Assembly (NCBI GenBank): GCA_965206145.1 | Contig: CBDBIK010000005.1 | Location: 372,001 to 436,000 of the forward strand | Reading direction: 5' to 3' | Length of the DNA stretch: 64,000 nt | From: CBDBIK01 sp965206145 | GTDB lineage: Bacteria > Pseudomonadota > Alphaproteobacteria > TMED109 | Made by a program: the position numbers and the translations under genes | Shown: positions 1-7,160 of the stretch, piece after piece | Layout: every line of letters begins with the position of its first letter | Position numbering within the stretch: position 1 is the first letter of the stretch | The notes under the pieces: model-generated | Seen by the model: only the letters and a program-made list of their open reading frames with translations | The model's database searches: none | What the model was told of the DNA's origin: nothing

Positions 1-1607
1 TCTCGAGCCTTGGCAGTTTTTTTCAAATCGCGCACTAACTCCACATGAATTTCTGTAGGTAGACCAAACCGTTCAATGAGGCGGTTTAGAAGTTTCCTCA
101 GTTGGTTCAACGCTACGTGAACCGTTGGGTTATTGATTTTCCCATAGTGCTGCTCGGGATTGTCTTCAGGATTAAAATCGGCAGGTTTTCCACCGATCAC
201 ATTGCCGCGCAACACCTTCCCATAGTACGGCAGACGGTCTAACAGCTCGTCCGTAGTTCGATAACTGTGATGAAGAAATTCACCGTTATCATCCCAAATT
301 TCTTTGACAGCTTTATCATAGCGCAACCCCTTTTCGCGCATGATCTCAGTACAGCACATCATGAACTTTCGTGACAAGTGTGTGGTGGCCGCTATCAGCT
401 TGAACTTGGACACGGCCTTAGCTTGGTCTTCATCCAAATCAAACCGCGATTGCAAGTCATGAATTAGCTGCGCATCGTCTTCGGCCTTGTGGAGCATTTC
501 CACCACATCATTTTGGTCGTCCGCGGACAATGCATCCCAGCTCGAGCCAAACATATCTGGCTTTCTCATCTCAACGGCGGTGGCGTTACCGTTCAATTTA
601 TCGCGCGAACCTTTTTCTTCTAAATTGAACAGACATCCTCTGGGAAACAACAAATTCCCGTCCGGTTTTTTGAGTTTGCGAAGTGAGCCAAACGATTGCG
701 TTTCGTGGTTCTCCAAGGCTTCTACAACCCGGTCTTGTTGCTCCGGATCCAAATCAATTTTTTTATGATTAGCGTCGTAGTATTGGAGATTAGATACTTC
801 TTGCAAGATGCGAAATTCATGGGCGATGGGTAAATCTTTGTGAGCACGATATTCATTTATAAAAAATTCGCACCGCCCTTTTTCAACGGGTTTCAGTTTG
901 CGTTGAAAGAAAATGCCATCAAAGCCTTGTACCTCGTTGCCATTTCGCAAATCATCCCAATCTTTGGCGGAAATAGCGTGGTGCACTTCTTGACAGTCAC
1001 GAATTTTGTCAAACTCATCCATATACATGGCGCGATCGGCATAATAATCACCATCCTTTCCGAGAAACCGGATAGGCTTACCGTTTTTCAAGCGATCGTT
1101 TAACCACTGTCCGAGAGTTTGACCGTTCAGAGCATTACGGAGTTCCGTAATCTTTGGTTTGATTTTTCTGACTCCCTCATCATCGCCATCACTTTTTCGG
1201 TTGGACAAAAAACCACGCCGCTGATTTATCTGAAAAAGCACCCGCCCCAATTCATGGGCAGTCAAAGGTCGCTCAAGCGCATCGGCTCTTAATTGATAAG
1301 GATCAAGATTCTCAAGAGCTTTGCGTGCTGGTGTGTCTTTCGGCATCAGGCCCAATTTGACCAAACGGCGGAGAAGACCTTGCTTACGTCGCGCTCGGCG
1401 GTCCCGGTTGCGCCGCGCACCGCGAGCCAGACGCCGTTCAACGGCAAGGCTTTGCCCAACGCGGCCTTCTGATGAAGGCTCGCGCCCATCGGAAAAAATT
1501 CTGACCCCAGCATCCATCAGCTCATTAATATTTCCAGAGTCGTCAAGGCTAAACGCGACCCACCCTAGGGAGTTCGTCCCCATATCCAACGCCAAACGCC
1601 ACGCCAT
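1..1607 (-). CDS. cas9: Cas9 endonuclease, type II (probably II-C), N-terminal part
   Basis: RNA-guided DNA endonuclease of a type II CRISPR-Cas system. The gene starts at ATG 1607 after a GGAGG ribosome site and stays open to the window edge (535 codons), so the HNH, RuvC-III and PAM-interacting parts lie outside. Residues 5-15 (LALDMGTNSLG) are the RuvC-I motif with catalytic Asp8. Residues 56-88 form the arginine-rich bridge helix (RRLARGARRNRDRRARRK). NQRRGFLSNRKSD near residue 130 is a recognition-lobe motif typical of compact Cas9s. PTEIHVELVRDLK at 518-530 is RuvC-II with Glu523. RuvC-II near residue 520 points to a II-C protein of roughly 1,050-1,100 residues. No array or adaptation gene is visible; they would have to lie to the left. 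Confidence 0.95.
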   Translation of the reverse strand, partial: MAWRLALDMGTNSLGWVAFSLDDSGNINELMDAGVRIFSDGREPSSEGRVGQSLAVERRLARGARRNRDRRARRKQGLLRRLVKLGLMPKDTPARKALENLDPYQLRADALERPLTAHELGRVLFQINQRRGFLSNRKSDGDDEGVRKIKPKITELRNALNGQTLGQWLNDRLKNGKPIRFLGKDGDYYADRAMYMDEFDKIRDCQEVHHAISAKDWDDLRNGNEVQGFDGIFFQRKLKPVEKGRCEFFINEYRAHKDLPIAHEFRILQEVSNLQYYDANHKKIDLDPEQQDRVVEALENHETQSFGSLRKLKKPDGNLLFPRGCLFNLEEKGSRDKLNGNATAVEMRKPDMFGSSWDALSADDQNDVVEMLHKAEDDAQLIHDLQSRFDLDEDQAKAVSKFKLIAATTHLSRKFMMCCTEIMREKGLRYDKAVKEIWDDNGEFLHHSYRTTDELLDRLPYYGKVLRGNVIGGKPADFNPEDNPEQHYGKINNPTVHVALNQLRKLLNRLIERFGLPTEIHVELVRDLKKTAKAR

Positions 1608-1700
1608 CAAATTATCCCTCCGCATTAGGTGAAATCACGGTTATTTGTACCACGATTTTTTCATATTGACAGCCGAGCTAATAAAATGTACACAGGTGGC

Positions 1701-1785
1701 GAGTGTAGCTACTCAAAAATCTGGGCAATTCGTTAACACGACTTTTGTCATAAAATTGAAAGGCCGGGTTCGCCCGGCCTTTCTT
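1701..1785 (+). ncRNA. Possible small RNA divergent from cas9 (tracrRNA candidate)
   Basis: A TTGACA at 1666-1671 is followed 17 bases later by a weak -10 (TACACA, 1689-1694). An RNA starting near 1701 would run about 85 nt to the strong terminator at 1759-1787, with no credible coding frame. A short transcript next to cas9 ending in an intrinsic terminator is the usual layout of a tracrRNA gene. No anti-repeat can be shown because the CRISPR repeat is not in the window. A short GAGT/ACTC hairpin around TGTAGCTACTC lies in the 5' part. The identity is inference. Confidence 0.3.
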
Positions 1786-1787
1786 AT
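1759..1787 (+). terminator. Intrinsic terminator with UUCG tetraloop
   Basis: AAAGGCCGGG (1759-1768), a TTCG loop and CCCGGCCTTT (1773-1782) form a perfect 10-bp stem, followed by CTTAT. The A-run before and T-run after make it usable in both directions. The last eight bases (1780-1787) are also the target site duplicated by the adjacent transposon, so the element landed in the T-tract without breaking the hairpin. Confidence 0.85.
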
Positions 1788-1812
1788 GGGAACTATATAC
1801 CTAATTGCACCA
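1788..1812 (+). repeat. Left terminal inverted repeat of the IS1595-family element
   Basis: It matches the reverse complement of 4532-4556 at 24 of 25 positions; the only difference is position 17 (A here, G at the other end). It is preceded by the target duplication TTTCTTAT at 1780-1787. Confidence 0.93.
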
Positions 1813-2505
1813 TCATCCGAAACGCTTGCGATGCCCGTAAAGATGGCGCAGATCTTCATAGTTGATTCTGAACTTCGTTCCGTGATTGCGTAGCCCTCGT
1901 CCGTTCTTCGTTCGTGCGTCGAAGTCGATAGCCACAATCCCTTGTTCTATGGCTTTCACGAACAAAGTGATCTTAGGCTCCCAGTAGAGGTGGGCCATAT
2001 TGTACTGGATATGATCTTCGCGCTTGCGTCCCTTCACAACGATCAGCCGACGAAACTTGGAAGCGAAAGCGTTGATCAGGGTGTCATGCGTCCAATATGG
2101 CCATACGATATCGCTCACATGCGGGTGGCGGACGGTGATGCGCCCGCTCTCGTTGGCGATGTATAAATCACGGTTGGAATGTCCTTTGTGCATCGTGTGC
2201 CGGAAGCTCATGCGACCTTGTTTGTCCTTTATGCCGAATTCTCTCACCATATGGTGCATGTGATTCCTGGGTTGGGCTTCCTTGTGGAACAGCGTTAGCA
2301 AAGAATTGCGCGAATGATATTTGATCTCCCATCGGCCCGCGTCTGGTGTATCAGAGTTGCCGCCGTCAACACCGAGTAACTCTTCCAGAACCTTTCCGGG
2401 AGCACCGCTCCCGCGATAGCCGGGATAGTCAGGCAACTGAATCCAACCTCGCCTGAGAACGCCGCGCAAGCGGGCGTATAGATCTGCATCGGTCATGACG
2501 GGCAT
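1813..2505 (-). CDS. MvaI/BcnI-family type II restriction endonuclease
   Basis: A 230-residue protein predicted to cut unmodified DNA as partner of the upstream methyltransferase. Near residues 32-45 it has the family pattern GSGAPGKVLEELLG, followed by SDTPDAGRWEIKYH, where D...ExK gives the acidic and lysine residues of the PD-(D/E)xK site. TLFHKEAQP follows. MvaI and BcnI cut CCWGG and CCSGG, but the specificity here cannot be read from sequence. The start codon overlaps the methyltransferase stop in the string TGATG, so translation is probably coupled. A second ATG lies three codons downstream. The stop codon borders the left inverted repeat of the transposon. Confidence 0.82.
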   Translation of the reverse strand: MPVMTDADLYARLRGVLRRGWIQLPDYPGYRGSGAPGKVLEELLGVDGGNSDTPDAGRWEIKYHSRNSLLTLFHKEAQPRNHMHHMVREFGIKDKQGRMSFRHTMHKGHSNRDLYIANESGRITVRHPHVSDIVWPYWTHDTLINAFASKFRRLIVVKGRKREDHIQYNMAHLYWEPKITLFVKAIEQGIVAIDFDARTKNGRGLRNHGTKFRINYEDLRHLYGHRKRFG

Positions 2506-3574
2506 CAGAAGTTTCGCTCGATCGTGTGCTGTATTCGCTTGTTCGCCATATCCACGTAATCAGATGATTTTTCTATGCCAATCCATTCCAGCTCAAGGCT
2601 TTCCGCAGCAATTGCTGTAGAGCCGGACCCCATGAATGGATCGAGGATTGGGCCCTCGCCTACTGATTCGATGCAACGGGTCGCCAGTTCGACGGGGAAA
2701 GGCGCGGGGTGCGGATTGTTGGATTCCTGATTGATGCGCCAAACGCATCCGACCGCGTTAGCTTTCGATGCCAACTTGAAAGCAGGCTTGGCAATCAGGT
2801 AGATCACTTCGTAGTTGGGAAGAAAATAACCGGGATTGAAGTTGATGCCGCCTGCGCGTTCCCAGATCAGGACTTGGCGAACAGGAAAGCCGTCCACAAT
2901 GTCCGAGCGATCCTGCAACAAACCGTCCTGCACACGCCACTTGTGATTGTAAAAGATCGCTCCGTCATCTTGAAGCAACCGCATCATTTCTGCTAAACAT
3001 TCTCGTTGCCACGCTACATACTCGCCATGTGGCATGCAGTCATCGTGCGACGCGTAGCCCCTTTGCAGTGCTGCCTTTGGCCACTTTCCGCCGCGGCCGT
3101 TCCTGAGGCCGTTACCGGTGCTGTTCTTGATGTTGTAGGGAGGAGAGGTAACTACCAGCCGGACTGAGGCATCCGGCATGCCCCGCATGACCTCAAGGGA
3201 GTCGCCTTGGTGGATTAACCCCTTCGACTTCCTTGCGGGCTTGCGGGCTTGCGGGCTTGCGGGCTTGCGGGCTTGCGGGCTTGCGGGCTTGCGGGCTTGC
3301 GGGCTTGCGGGCTTGCGGGCTTGCGGGCTTGCGGGCTTGCGGGCTTGCGGGCTTGCGGGCTTGCGGGCTTGCGGGCTTGCGGGCTTGCGGGCTTGCGGGC
3401 TTGCGGGCTTGCGGGCTTGCGGGCTTGCGGGCTTGCGGGCTTGCCCCTTTCTAGGTTATCACACTGCTGGTCCGATTTCTGCTGGCTATGGCTACGCGCC
3501 ACCCGTTTGACGGCTTGCTGGAAACCTAGGTCGACCGGTTTGACAACATGAGCATCAGGCCCTGGCTTCGCCAT
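2505..3574 (-). CDS. Phase-variable DNA methyltransferase, out of frame in this sequence
   Basis: A beta-class amino-methyltransferase (N4-cytosine or N6-adenine). The catalytic motif TSPPYN comes first and the cofactor motif DPFMGSGSTAIAAE is near the C-terminus. From the in-frame ATG at 3188 only 227 residues can be made, but conserved N-terminal sequence (GLIHQGDSLEVM) continues upstream of that ATG without a start. The natural start is ATG 3574 behind a strong GGAGGAGGG site, 15 bases after the transposase stop. It encodes MAKPGPDAHVVKPVDLGFQQ and onward, then runs through 26 copies of an 8-bp repeat (peptide KPASPQAR). In the present copy number it stops at 3215-3217. Removing one unit, or adding two, joins it to the methyltransferase frame. 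The repeat count could be an assembly effect. Confidence 0.85.
3233..3444 (+). repeat. 8-bp tandem repeat (TTGCGGGC x 26.5), predicted phase-variation switch
   Basis: Twenty-six perfect copies of TTGCGGGC (3233-3440) plus TTGC, 212 bp in all. On the coding strand the unit is GCCCGCAA. It lies inside the 5' part of the methyltransferase gene. Eight is not a multiple of three, so each unit gained or lost changes the frame; every frame through the repeat is open and encodes the same eight-residue cycle. Of the three frames downstream, one reaches the methyltransferase, one stops at 3215-3217 (present state) and one stops at 3193-3195. Only one state in three is on. Confidence 0.95.
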
Positions 3575-3589
3575 GTGTCCCTCCTCCCG

Positions 3590-4488
3590 TCAGGCAATGA
3601 GATTGGCGTACGTCAGCCGTTTCCCCTCCGCCTTGCGAAGCAGGCTACCCATCGCGGGCTCGCCGTTCAAGCCGATGGTGTTCTGGCGGTGCTCGTACTC
3701 GGCCACATAGCGATGCGTGTGACGCATGCTCCACCAGTGATGGGTTCCCATATAGCCGCGCTTCAAGAGTGCCCAGAACGATTCAATCCCGTTCGTGCTT
3801 GCCTTGCCGTGACATACTCGCCCGCGCTGTGGCGAACTGACTCGTGTTTGTGGGGCAGGCCACGGTAGCCAGCATGCTCATCGGTGTAGATTGTAGCGTC
3901 CTTGTCCACGTTGGAGATGATCACGCGATGCAGTGTGGCCCTGTCTGTAGCTTCTACAGGCATAGCGCGAACAGGGCCTGAGCGTTCCCGCAGGCCCACG
4001 ACCGGCTGCTTGCCTACAGCACCGCGACCTGCTCGGAGCTTCTTATTACTGTGCTTGTTGCGCTCTTTGCCACCTAGATACGCTTCGTCAACCTCGACCT
4101 CGCCGGTCAAGAGGCCCTTGCCGCTGGTGCAAGCTTCCCGAATCCGGTGCTCCAGGAACCATGCCGTCTTTTGCGTCACGCCTAGTTCCTTGGCGAACTG
4201 GACGCTGGAGATGCCCTTGCGGGCTGTGGTCATCATGTAGATGGCCAGAAGCCACGTTTGCAGGGGCAGGCGGGAAGACTCCATGACAGTGCCGGTGCGG
4301 ACGCTAAACCGCTTTCGGCAACCACCGCACTTGTAGCCCATCGCTCCCTTCACCTTGTAGACTTTGTCGACATCGCAACGCGGGCAATGCGGCTGGTTGT
4401 CCCACCGCTCTTGCTCGATGAACGTTGCACACGCCTCTTCGGTAGGAAACCGATCGTAGAACTCGGGGATGCTCATGTGGTCTTTCAT
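3590..4488 (-). pseudogene. IS1595-family (ISXO2-like) transposase, frameshifted
   Basis: DDE transposase of the surrounding element. The start is taken at ATG 4488 (MKDHMSIPEFYDRF) behind GGGAGG; an earlier in-frame ATG at 4539 lies inside the inverted repeat. A CPRC/CGGC zinc ribbon is followed by the helix-turn-helix region KGISSVQFAKELGVTQKT. Catalytic residues are in VEVDEAYLGG and TIYTDEHAGY. Near 3808-3813 one base is missing. The open frame then ends at 3763, while the third catalytic motif (STNGIESFWALLKRG) and the proper C-terminus continue in another frame to a TGA at 3590-3592. A functional product is therefore unlikely unless ribosomes shift, and no slippery run is seen there. 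Confidence 0.9.
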
Positions 4489-4531
4489 GTCGGACCTCCC
4501 TGTGCGGGAGAGAATAGCACCAAATCCCGGG

Positions 4532-4556
4532 TGGTGCAACTAGGTATATAGTTCCC
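4532..4556 (-). repeat. Right terminal inverted repeat of the IS1595-family element
   Basis: Reverse complement of the left repeat with one mismatch. It is followed by the second copy of the target duplication, TTTCTTAT, at 4557-4564. Confidence 0.93.
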
Positions 4557-4564
4557 TTTCTTAT

Positions 4565-4922
4565 TGGGTAGGGTGCCAACGATGTGAACCCGAGTTCTCC
4601 AGATGATCCTGAGGTGCTGGCAAAAAACCACGGCGCACCAAACGCTGACGACCATCGTCGCCGTCCAGAAAACCGGCGTGACCCACGATAAACTCAGGAA
4701 CTTCCTTGAGTTGGTAAGTCTATTTTGCGAAAATGCGTTGGAAACTGGCTTAAACGATTACCCCTCCCCTCGAAGACCGTCACGTAACCAGGTGCCGGGC
4801 GCAGACACTCTCCAGCAAGCGACAAAATCCAAGCTTCGGTGCCAAGCACATGATTCTGTATGCTCCCACGAAGAGGTGCCAATGCTCACATCTCGAACGG
4901 GATTTTGCTACGGAGAGATATA
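4565..4922. other. Intergenic stretch without a recognised gene
   Basis: About 360 bases between the transposon and the next gene. The plus strand is open for 106 codons (4603-4923), but the translation resembles nothing I know and has no clear ribosome site. This was the neighbour of the cas9-side terminator before the transposon inserted. The last bases hold ACGGAGAG, the ribosome site of the next gene. Confidence 0.5.
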
Positions 4923-5204
4923 ATGATCGGAATTATTGCGACCATAAAGGTCCGCGACGGACAGAATGAGGCGTTTGAAAAAGCAGCCAAAAAACTGGTT
5001 GTCGCCGTCAACGAACTCGAACCCGGAAATCTATTCTATCAGCTGTACAAGATGGGTGGGCAGGATTATGTGTTCCTGGAGCGCTACACCGCGCCCGAAG
5101 CGTTGGACGCACACCGGGGAAGCACCCACTACAAGGAGCTTGGCGGAGCGATGCGAGAGTTCCTCGATGGCTCTCCCGACGTGAAAATTCTCGACGAGGT
5201 CTGA
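4923..5204 (+). CDS. Antibiotic biosynthesis monooxygenase (ABM/YgiN-like) domain protein
   Basis: A 93-residue single-domain protein of the dimeric alpha-beta barrel ABM family. Members include small quinol monooxygenases such as YgiN and heme-degrading enzymes. The pattern is typical: an N-terminal beta strand (IGIIATIKVRDGQ), a helix, ELEPGNLFYQLYK, then YVFLERYTAPEALDAHRGSTHYK with the conserved His before the C-terminal strand (VKILDEV). The start at ATG 4923 is set by ACGGAGAG just upstream. The substrate is unknown. It faces the tlyA gene convergently and has no operon partner. Confidence 0.85.
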   Translation: MIGIIATIKVRDGQNEAFEKAAKKLVVAVNELEPGNLFYQLYKMGGQDYVFLERYTAPEALDAHRGSTHYKELGGAMREFLDGSPDVKILDEV

Positions 5205-5231
5205 TTATCGGTGCCCTGTCACCGGGTGCAT

Positions 5232-5990
5232 TCAGTCTTCCACGCTGGCCGGGCGCTCAGCTGCTATCAGGCTTTCGACGTTTCCTGCGGCCCCTTGGAT
5301 GGGGCTTTCAGTGGTCCCGATCACCCGCCATCCCAACGTCTTTGCAAACCACTTCTCAATCTCCCTGCATACCCGGTCGCGTACGACCGCATCACGTACC
5401 ACGCCACCCTTGCCCACGTCCTCACGCCCCGCCTCGAACTGCGGCTTGATGAGCGCGATCACCTTGCCGCCGGGACGCACCAGCGCGAGTGATGCAGGAA
5501 GCACCTTGGCAAGTCCGATGAAACTCGCATCGCACGTAACCAGATCTACAGACCGGGGCACTTCCGAAGAACCAAGGTGGCGCGCATTCGTCCTGTCCAG
5601 AACTTGCACACGAGGATCCTGACGAAGATTCCAGGCAAGCTGCCCATAGCCCACGTCCACGGCATAAACCCATCGGGCTCCGCGCGTCAGAAGCACATCG
5701 GTAAATCCACCTGTTGAGGCTCCGACATCCACCGCCACGGCTCCTGCAGGGTCGATCCCGAAAACGTCGAGCGCATGCGCAAGCTTGATGCCTCCGCGCG
5801 ATACCCAGGGGTGTGCCTTCCCCCGGACTTCCAGAACTGCAAATGCAGGAATTTCCATACCTGCCTTTTCAATTCTCCGATCATCGCGGAAAACCCGTCC
5901 CGCAAGGATCAACGCGCGTGCCTCGGATCCACTCTTTGCCTGCCCCCGCTCGACGAGGAGCTTGTCCGCCCGGATGTGTTTCCTGCTCAT
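5232..5990 (-). CDS. tlyA: TlyA family rRNA 2'-O-methyltransferase
   Basis: A 252-residue TlyA homologue, a family that methylates ribose 2'-OH of cytidines in 16S and 23S rRNA. Residues 3-60 form an S4 RNA-binding domain (IRADKLLVERGQAKSGSEAR). The FtsJ-like Rossmann domain follows, with the SAM loop VDVGASTGGFTD near residue 88 and KPQFEAGREDVGKGGVVRD near 183. The start codon overlaps the ispA stop (ATGA), so both are translated from one message in a bfr-xseB-ispA-tlyA order. In many alphaproteobacteria dxs lies between ispA and tlyA; it is absent here. Confidence 0.93.
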   Translation of the reverse strand: MSRKHIRADKLLVERGQAKSGSEARALILAGRVFRDDRRIEKAGMEIPAFAVLEVRGKAHPWVSRGGIKLAHALDVFGIDPAGAVAVDVGASTGGFTDVLLTRGARWVYAVDVGYGQLAWNLRQDPRVQVLDRTNARHLGSSEVPRSVDLVTCDASFIGLAKVLPASLALVRPGGKVIALIKPQFEAGREDVGKGGVVRDAVVRDRVCREIEKWFAKTLGWRVIGTTESPIQGAAGNVESLIAAERPASVED

Positions 5991-6799
5991 TCGATTCGGT
6001 GCACGTGGTGCACAAGAGCAGCAAGCACCGTCCCCTTTTCTCCGAACCGGTGAAGGTGTCGTTTTGCCAGGACGGCGTGGGTGTCCGTCTCATTGGCGGA
6101 GACGGAGGTATCGGTATCGCGAAAATCATCCATCGCCTGGAAGAGAAGCCCTAGTTCTTCCCCGAAATTCGCAAGCGCAGCGCGATCTTCCGCCGAAGCA
6201 CCTCCGATGATAGCGCCCGCGATGCCGGAAAACCGGAAGAGTGCTGCCGTCTTCATTTTCCGTATGAGCGCGAAATCGCTCTCGGGGCCCTTGGAGAGAT
6301 CAAGGGCCTGTCCTCCCGCTATTCCGCCCGCACCGGCCGCTTTCGAAAGTTCAGCCGCAAGTTCGGCGCGCATTTCCGGTGGGGGAATGCGGGTCTGATC
6401 GGATAAGCGCGCAAACGCTTCTGCGAGCAACGCATCGCCTGCCAGGATTGCGTTGGCCTCCCCGAAGGCCACGTGCACCGCCGGCTTTCCGCGACGTATC
6501 ACATCATCATCCATCGCCGGCAGGTCGTCGTGAACAAGCGAGTAGCAGTGGACATACTCAAGTGCGAGGGCCGTCTCGAGAGCGATTTCGCCGATCACGC
6601 CAAAGAGGTTCGCCGATTCGAGAAGGACAAAAGGACGAATTCGCTTGCCACCCGCCAACACTGCATGACGCATGGCATTTGTGAGCACCGCAGGACCATC
6701 AAGCCCGTCCAGAGCCTCACGGGCACGGGCCTCGAGGCGCTCGCAACTTCGCCGCAACGCCTCCTCGACCGAAGGCATAGGCAGGCTAGGGGCGGACAA
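5987..6799 (-). CDS. ispA: Polyprenyl synthetase, farnesyl diphosphate synthase type
   Basis: Condenses isopentenyl diphosphate with allylic diphosphates to supply C15 isoprenoid for ubiquinone and undecaprenyl carriers. The first aspartate-rich motif is DDLPAMDDD at residues 91-99 with AGGKRIRP before it at 49-56. The second is the shortened DDFRD at 224-228. At 270 residues it is about 25-30 shorter than usual, and the end (KRHLHRFGEKGTVLAAL) replaces the familiar KTT-A-Y stretch. Activity is likely but the C-terminus is atypical. It is co-transcribed with tlyA (4-base overlap). Confidence 0.88.
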   Translation of the reverse strand: MSAPSLPMPSVEEALRRSCERLEARAREALDGLDGPAVLTNAMRHAVLAGGKRIRPFVLLESANLFGVIGEIALETALALEYVHCYSLVHDDLPAMDDDVIRRGKPAVHVAFGEANAILAGDALLAEAFARLSDQTRIPPPEMRAELAAELSKAAGAGGIAGGQALDLSKGPESDFALIRKMKTAALFRFSGIAGAIIGGASAEDRAALANFGEELGLLFQAMDDFRDTDTSVSANETDTHAVLAKRHLHRFGEKGTVLAALVHHVHRIE

Positions 6800-6820
6800 G
6801 GAGGCCTTCAGGGTCCGGCC

Positions 6821-6947
6821 TCAGCTGAAAGGAATATCTTTGTCAGGATCATGAGCGAGGCCGAGCTTGCCGTCAGGGTCCAGCTCAAAAAGGGACGCCG
6901 TCGTCAGGATCTTGAACGAGGCCGGGCTTGCCATCGGGGTCCAACTC
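6821..6947 (-). repeat. Tandem duplication of the xseB 3' end
   Basis: The last 20 codons of xseB (ELDPDGKPGLVQDPDDGVPF, 6888-6947) are followed by a diverged copy at 6821-6886 that would encode ELDPDGKLGLAHDPDKDIPF, ending in its own stop. The second copy is in another frame, because its first codon GAG overlaps the xseB TGA. Identity is high enough to see by eye, so the duplication is real, but the second copy has no start of its own. Confidence 0.75.
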
Positions 6948-7160
6948 AATCTGGCTGATTTTTTCCCGCGCCTCGGTGAGTTTCTTCTCACAGAGCTTAC
7001 GAAGTTCTACGCCTCTCTCGTATGCCTTGATGGCGACGTCAAGATCGACTCCCTCTCGGTCAATCTCCGCCACGATGCTCTCGAGTTCAGCCAGCGCTTC
7101 CTCAAAAGAGAGACTCTCCGTCCCGGAACTGTCAGAAGGCTGTTTTTTTCCTGCACTCAT
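6885..7160 (-). CDS. xseB: Exodeoxyribonuclease VII small subunit
   Basis: A 91-residue small subunit that assembles with XseA to degrade single-stranded DNA. The core SLSFEEALAELESIVAEIDREGVDLDVAIKAYERGVELRKLCEKKL is the usual two-helix pattern (residues 20-65). The tail after residue 70 is acidic and is duplicated downstream. The start overlaps the bfr stop by four bases and the stop lies about 85 bases before ispA. xseB next to ispA is a common bacterial arrangement. XseA is not in the window. Confidence 0.93.
   Translation of the reverse strand: MSAGKKQPSDSSGTESLSFEEALAELESIVAEIDREGVDLDVAIKAYERGVELRKLCEKKLTEAREKISQIELDPDGKPGLVQDPDDGVPF

Larger units (their letters stand above)
1788..4556 (-). 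mobile_element. IS1595-family transposon carrying a restriction-modification system
   Basis: A 2,769-bp element bounded by 25-bp terminal inverted repeats with one mismatch, starting GGGAACTATATACCTA at both ends. It is flanked by identical 8-bp duplications (TTTCTTAT at 1780-1787 and 4557-4564), the length usual for IS1595-family insertions. All three genes read leftward: transposase (3590-4488, frameshifted), methyltransferase (2505-3574, containing an 8-bp tandem repeat) and endonuclease (1813-2505), whose stop codon abuts the left repeat. The transposase stop and methyltransferase start are only 15 bases apart, so tnp, mod and res look like one transcription unit. Passenger genes are known in this family. 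The exact target duplication argues for one insertion of the whole unit. Confidence 0.93.

Noticed and set aside
1645..1893. Plus-strand frame crossing the terminator and transposon end
   Set aside because: It spans a strong terminator and the element boundary and has no homology; not a gene.
3233..3444. The tandem repeat as a CRISPR array because Cas9 is near
   Set aside because: The unit is 8 bp with no spacers, so it is a simple-sequence repeat.
3178..3551. Open frames on the plus strand through the 8-bp repeat (GLRACGLA-type proteins)
   Set aside because: The repeat is open in all six frames, so these frames arise from the repeat itself. They lack conserved sequence, and the real gene is on the minus strand.
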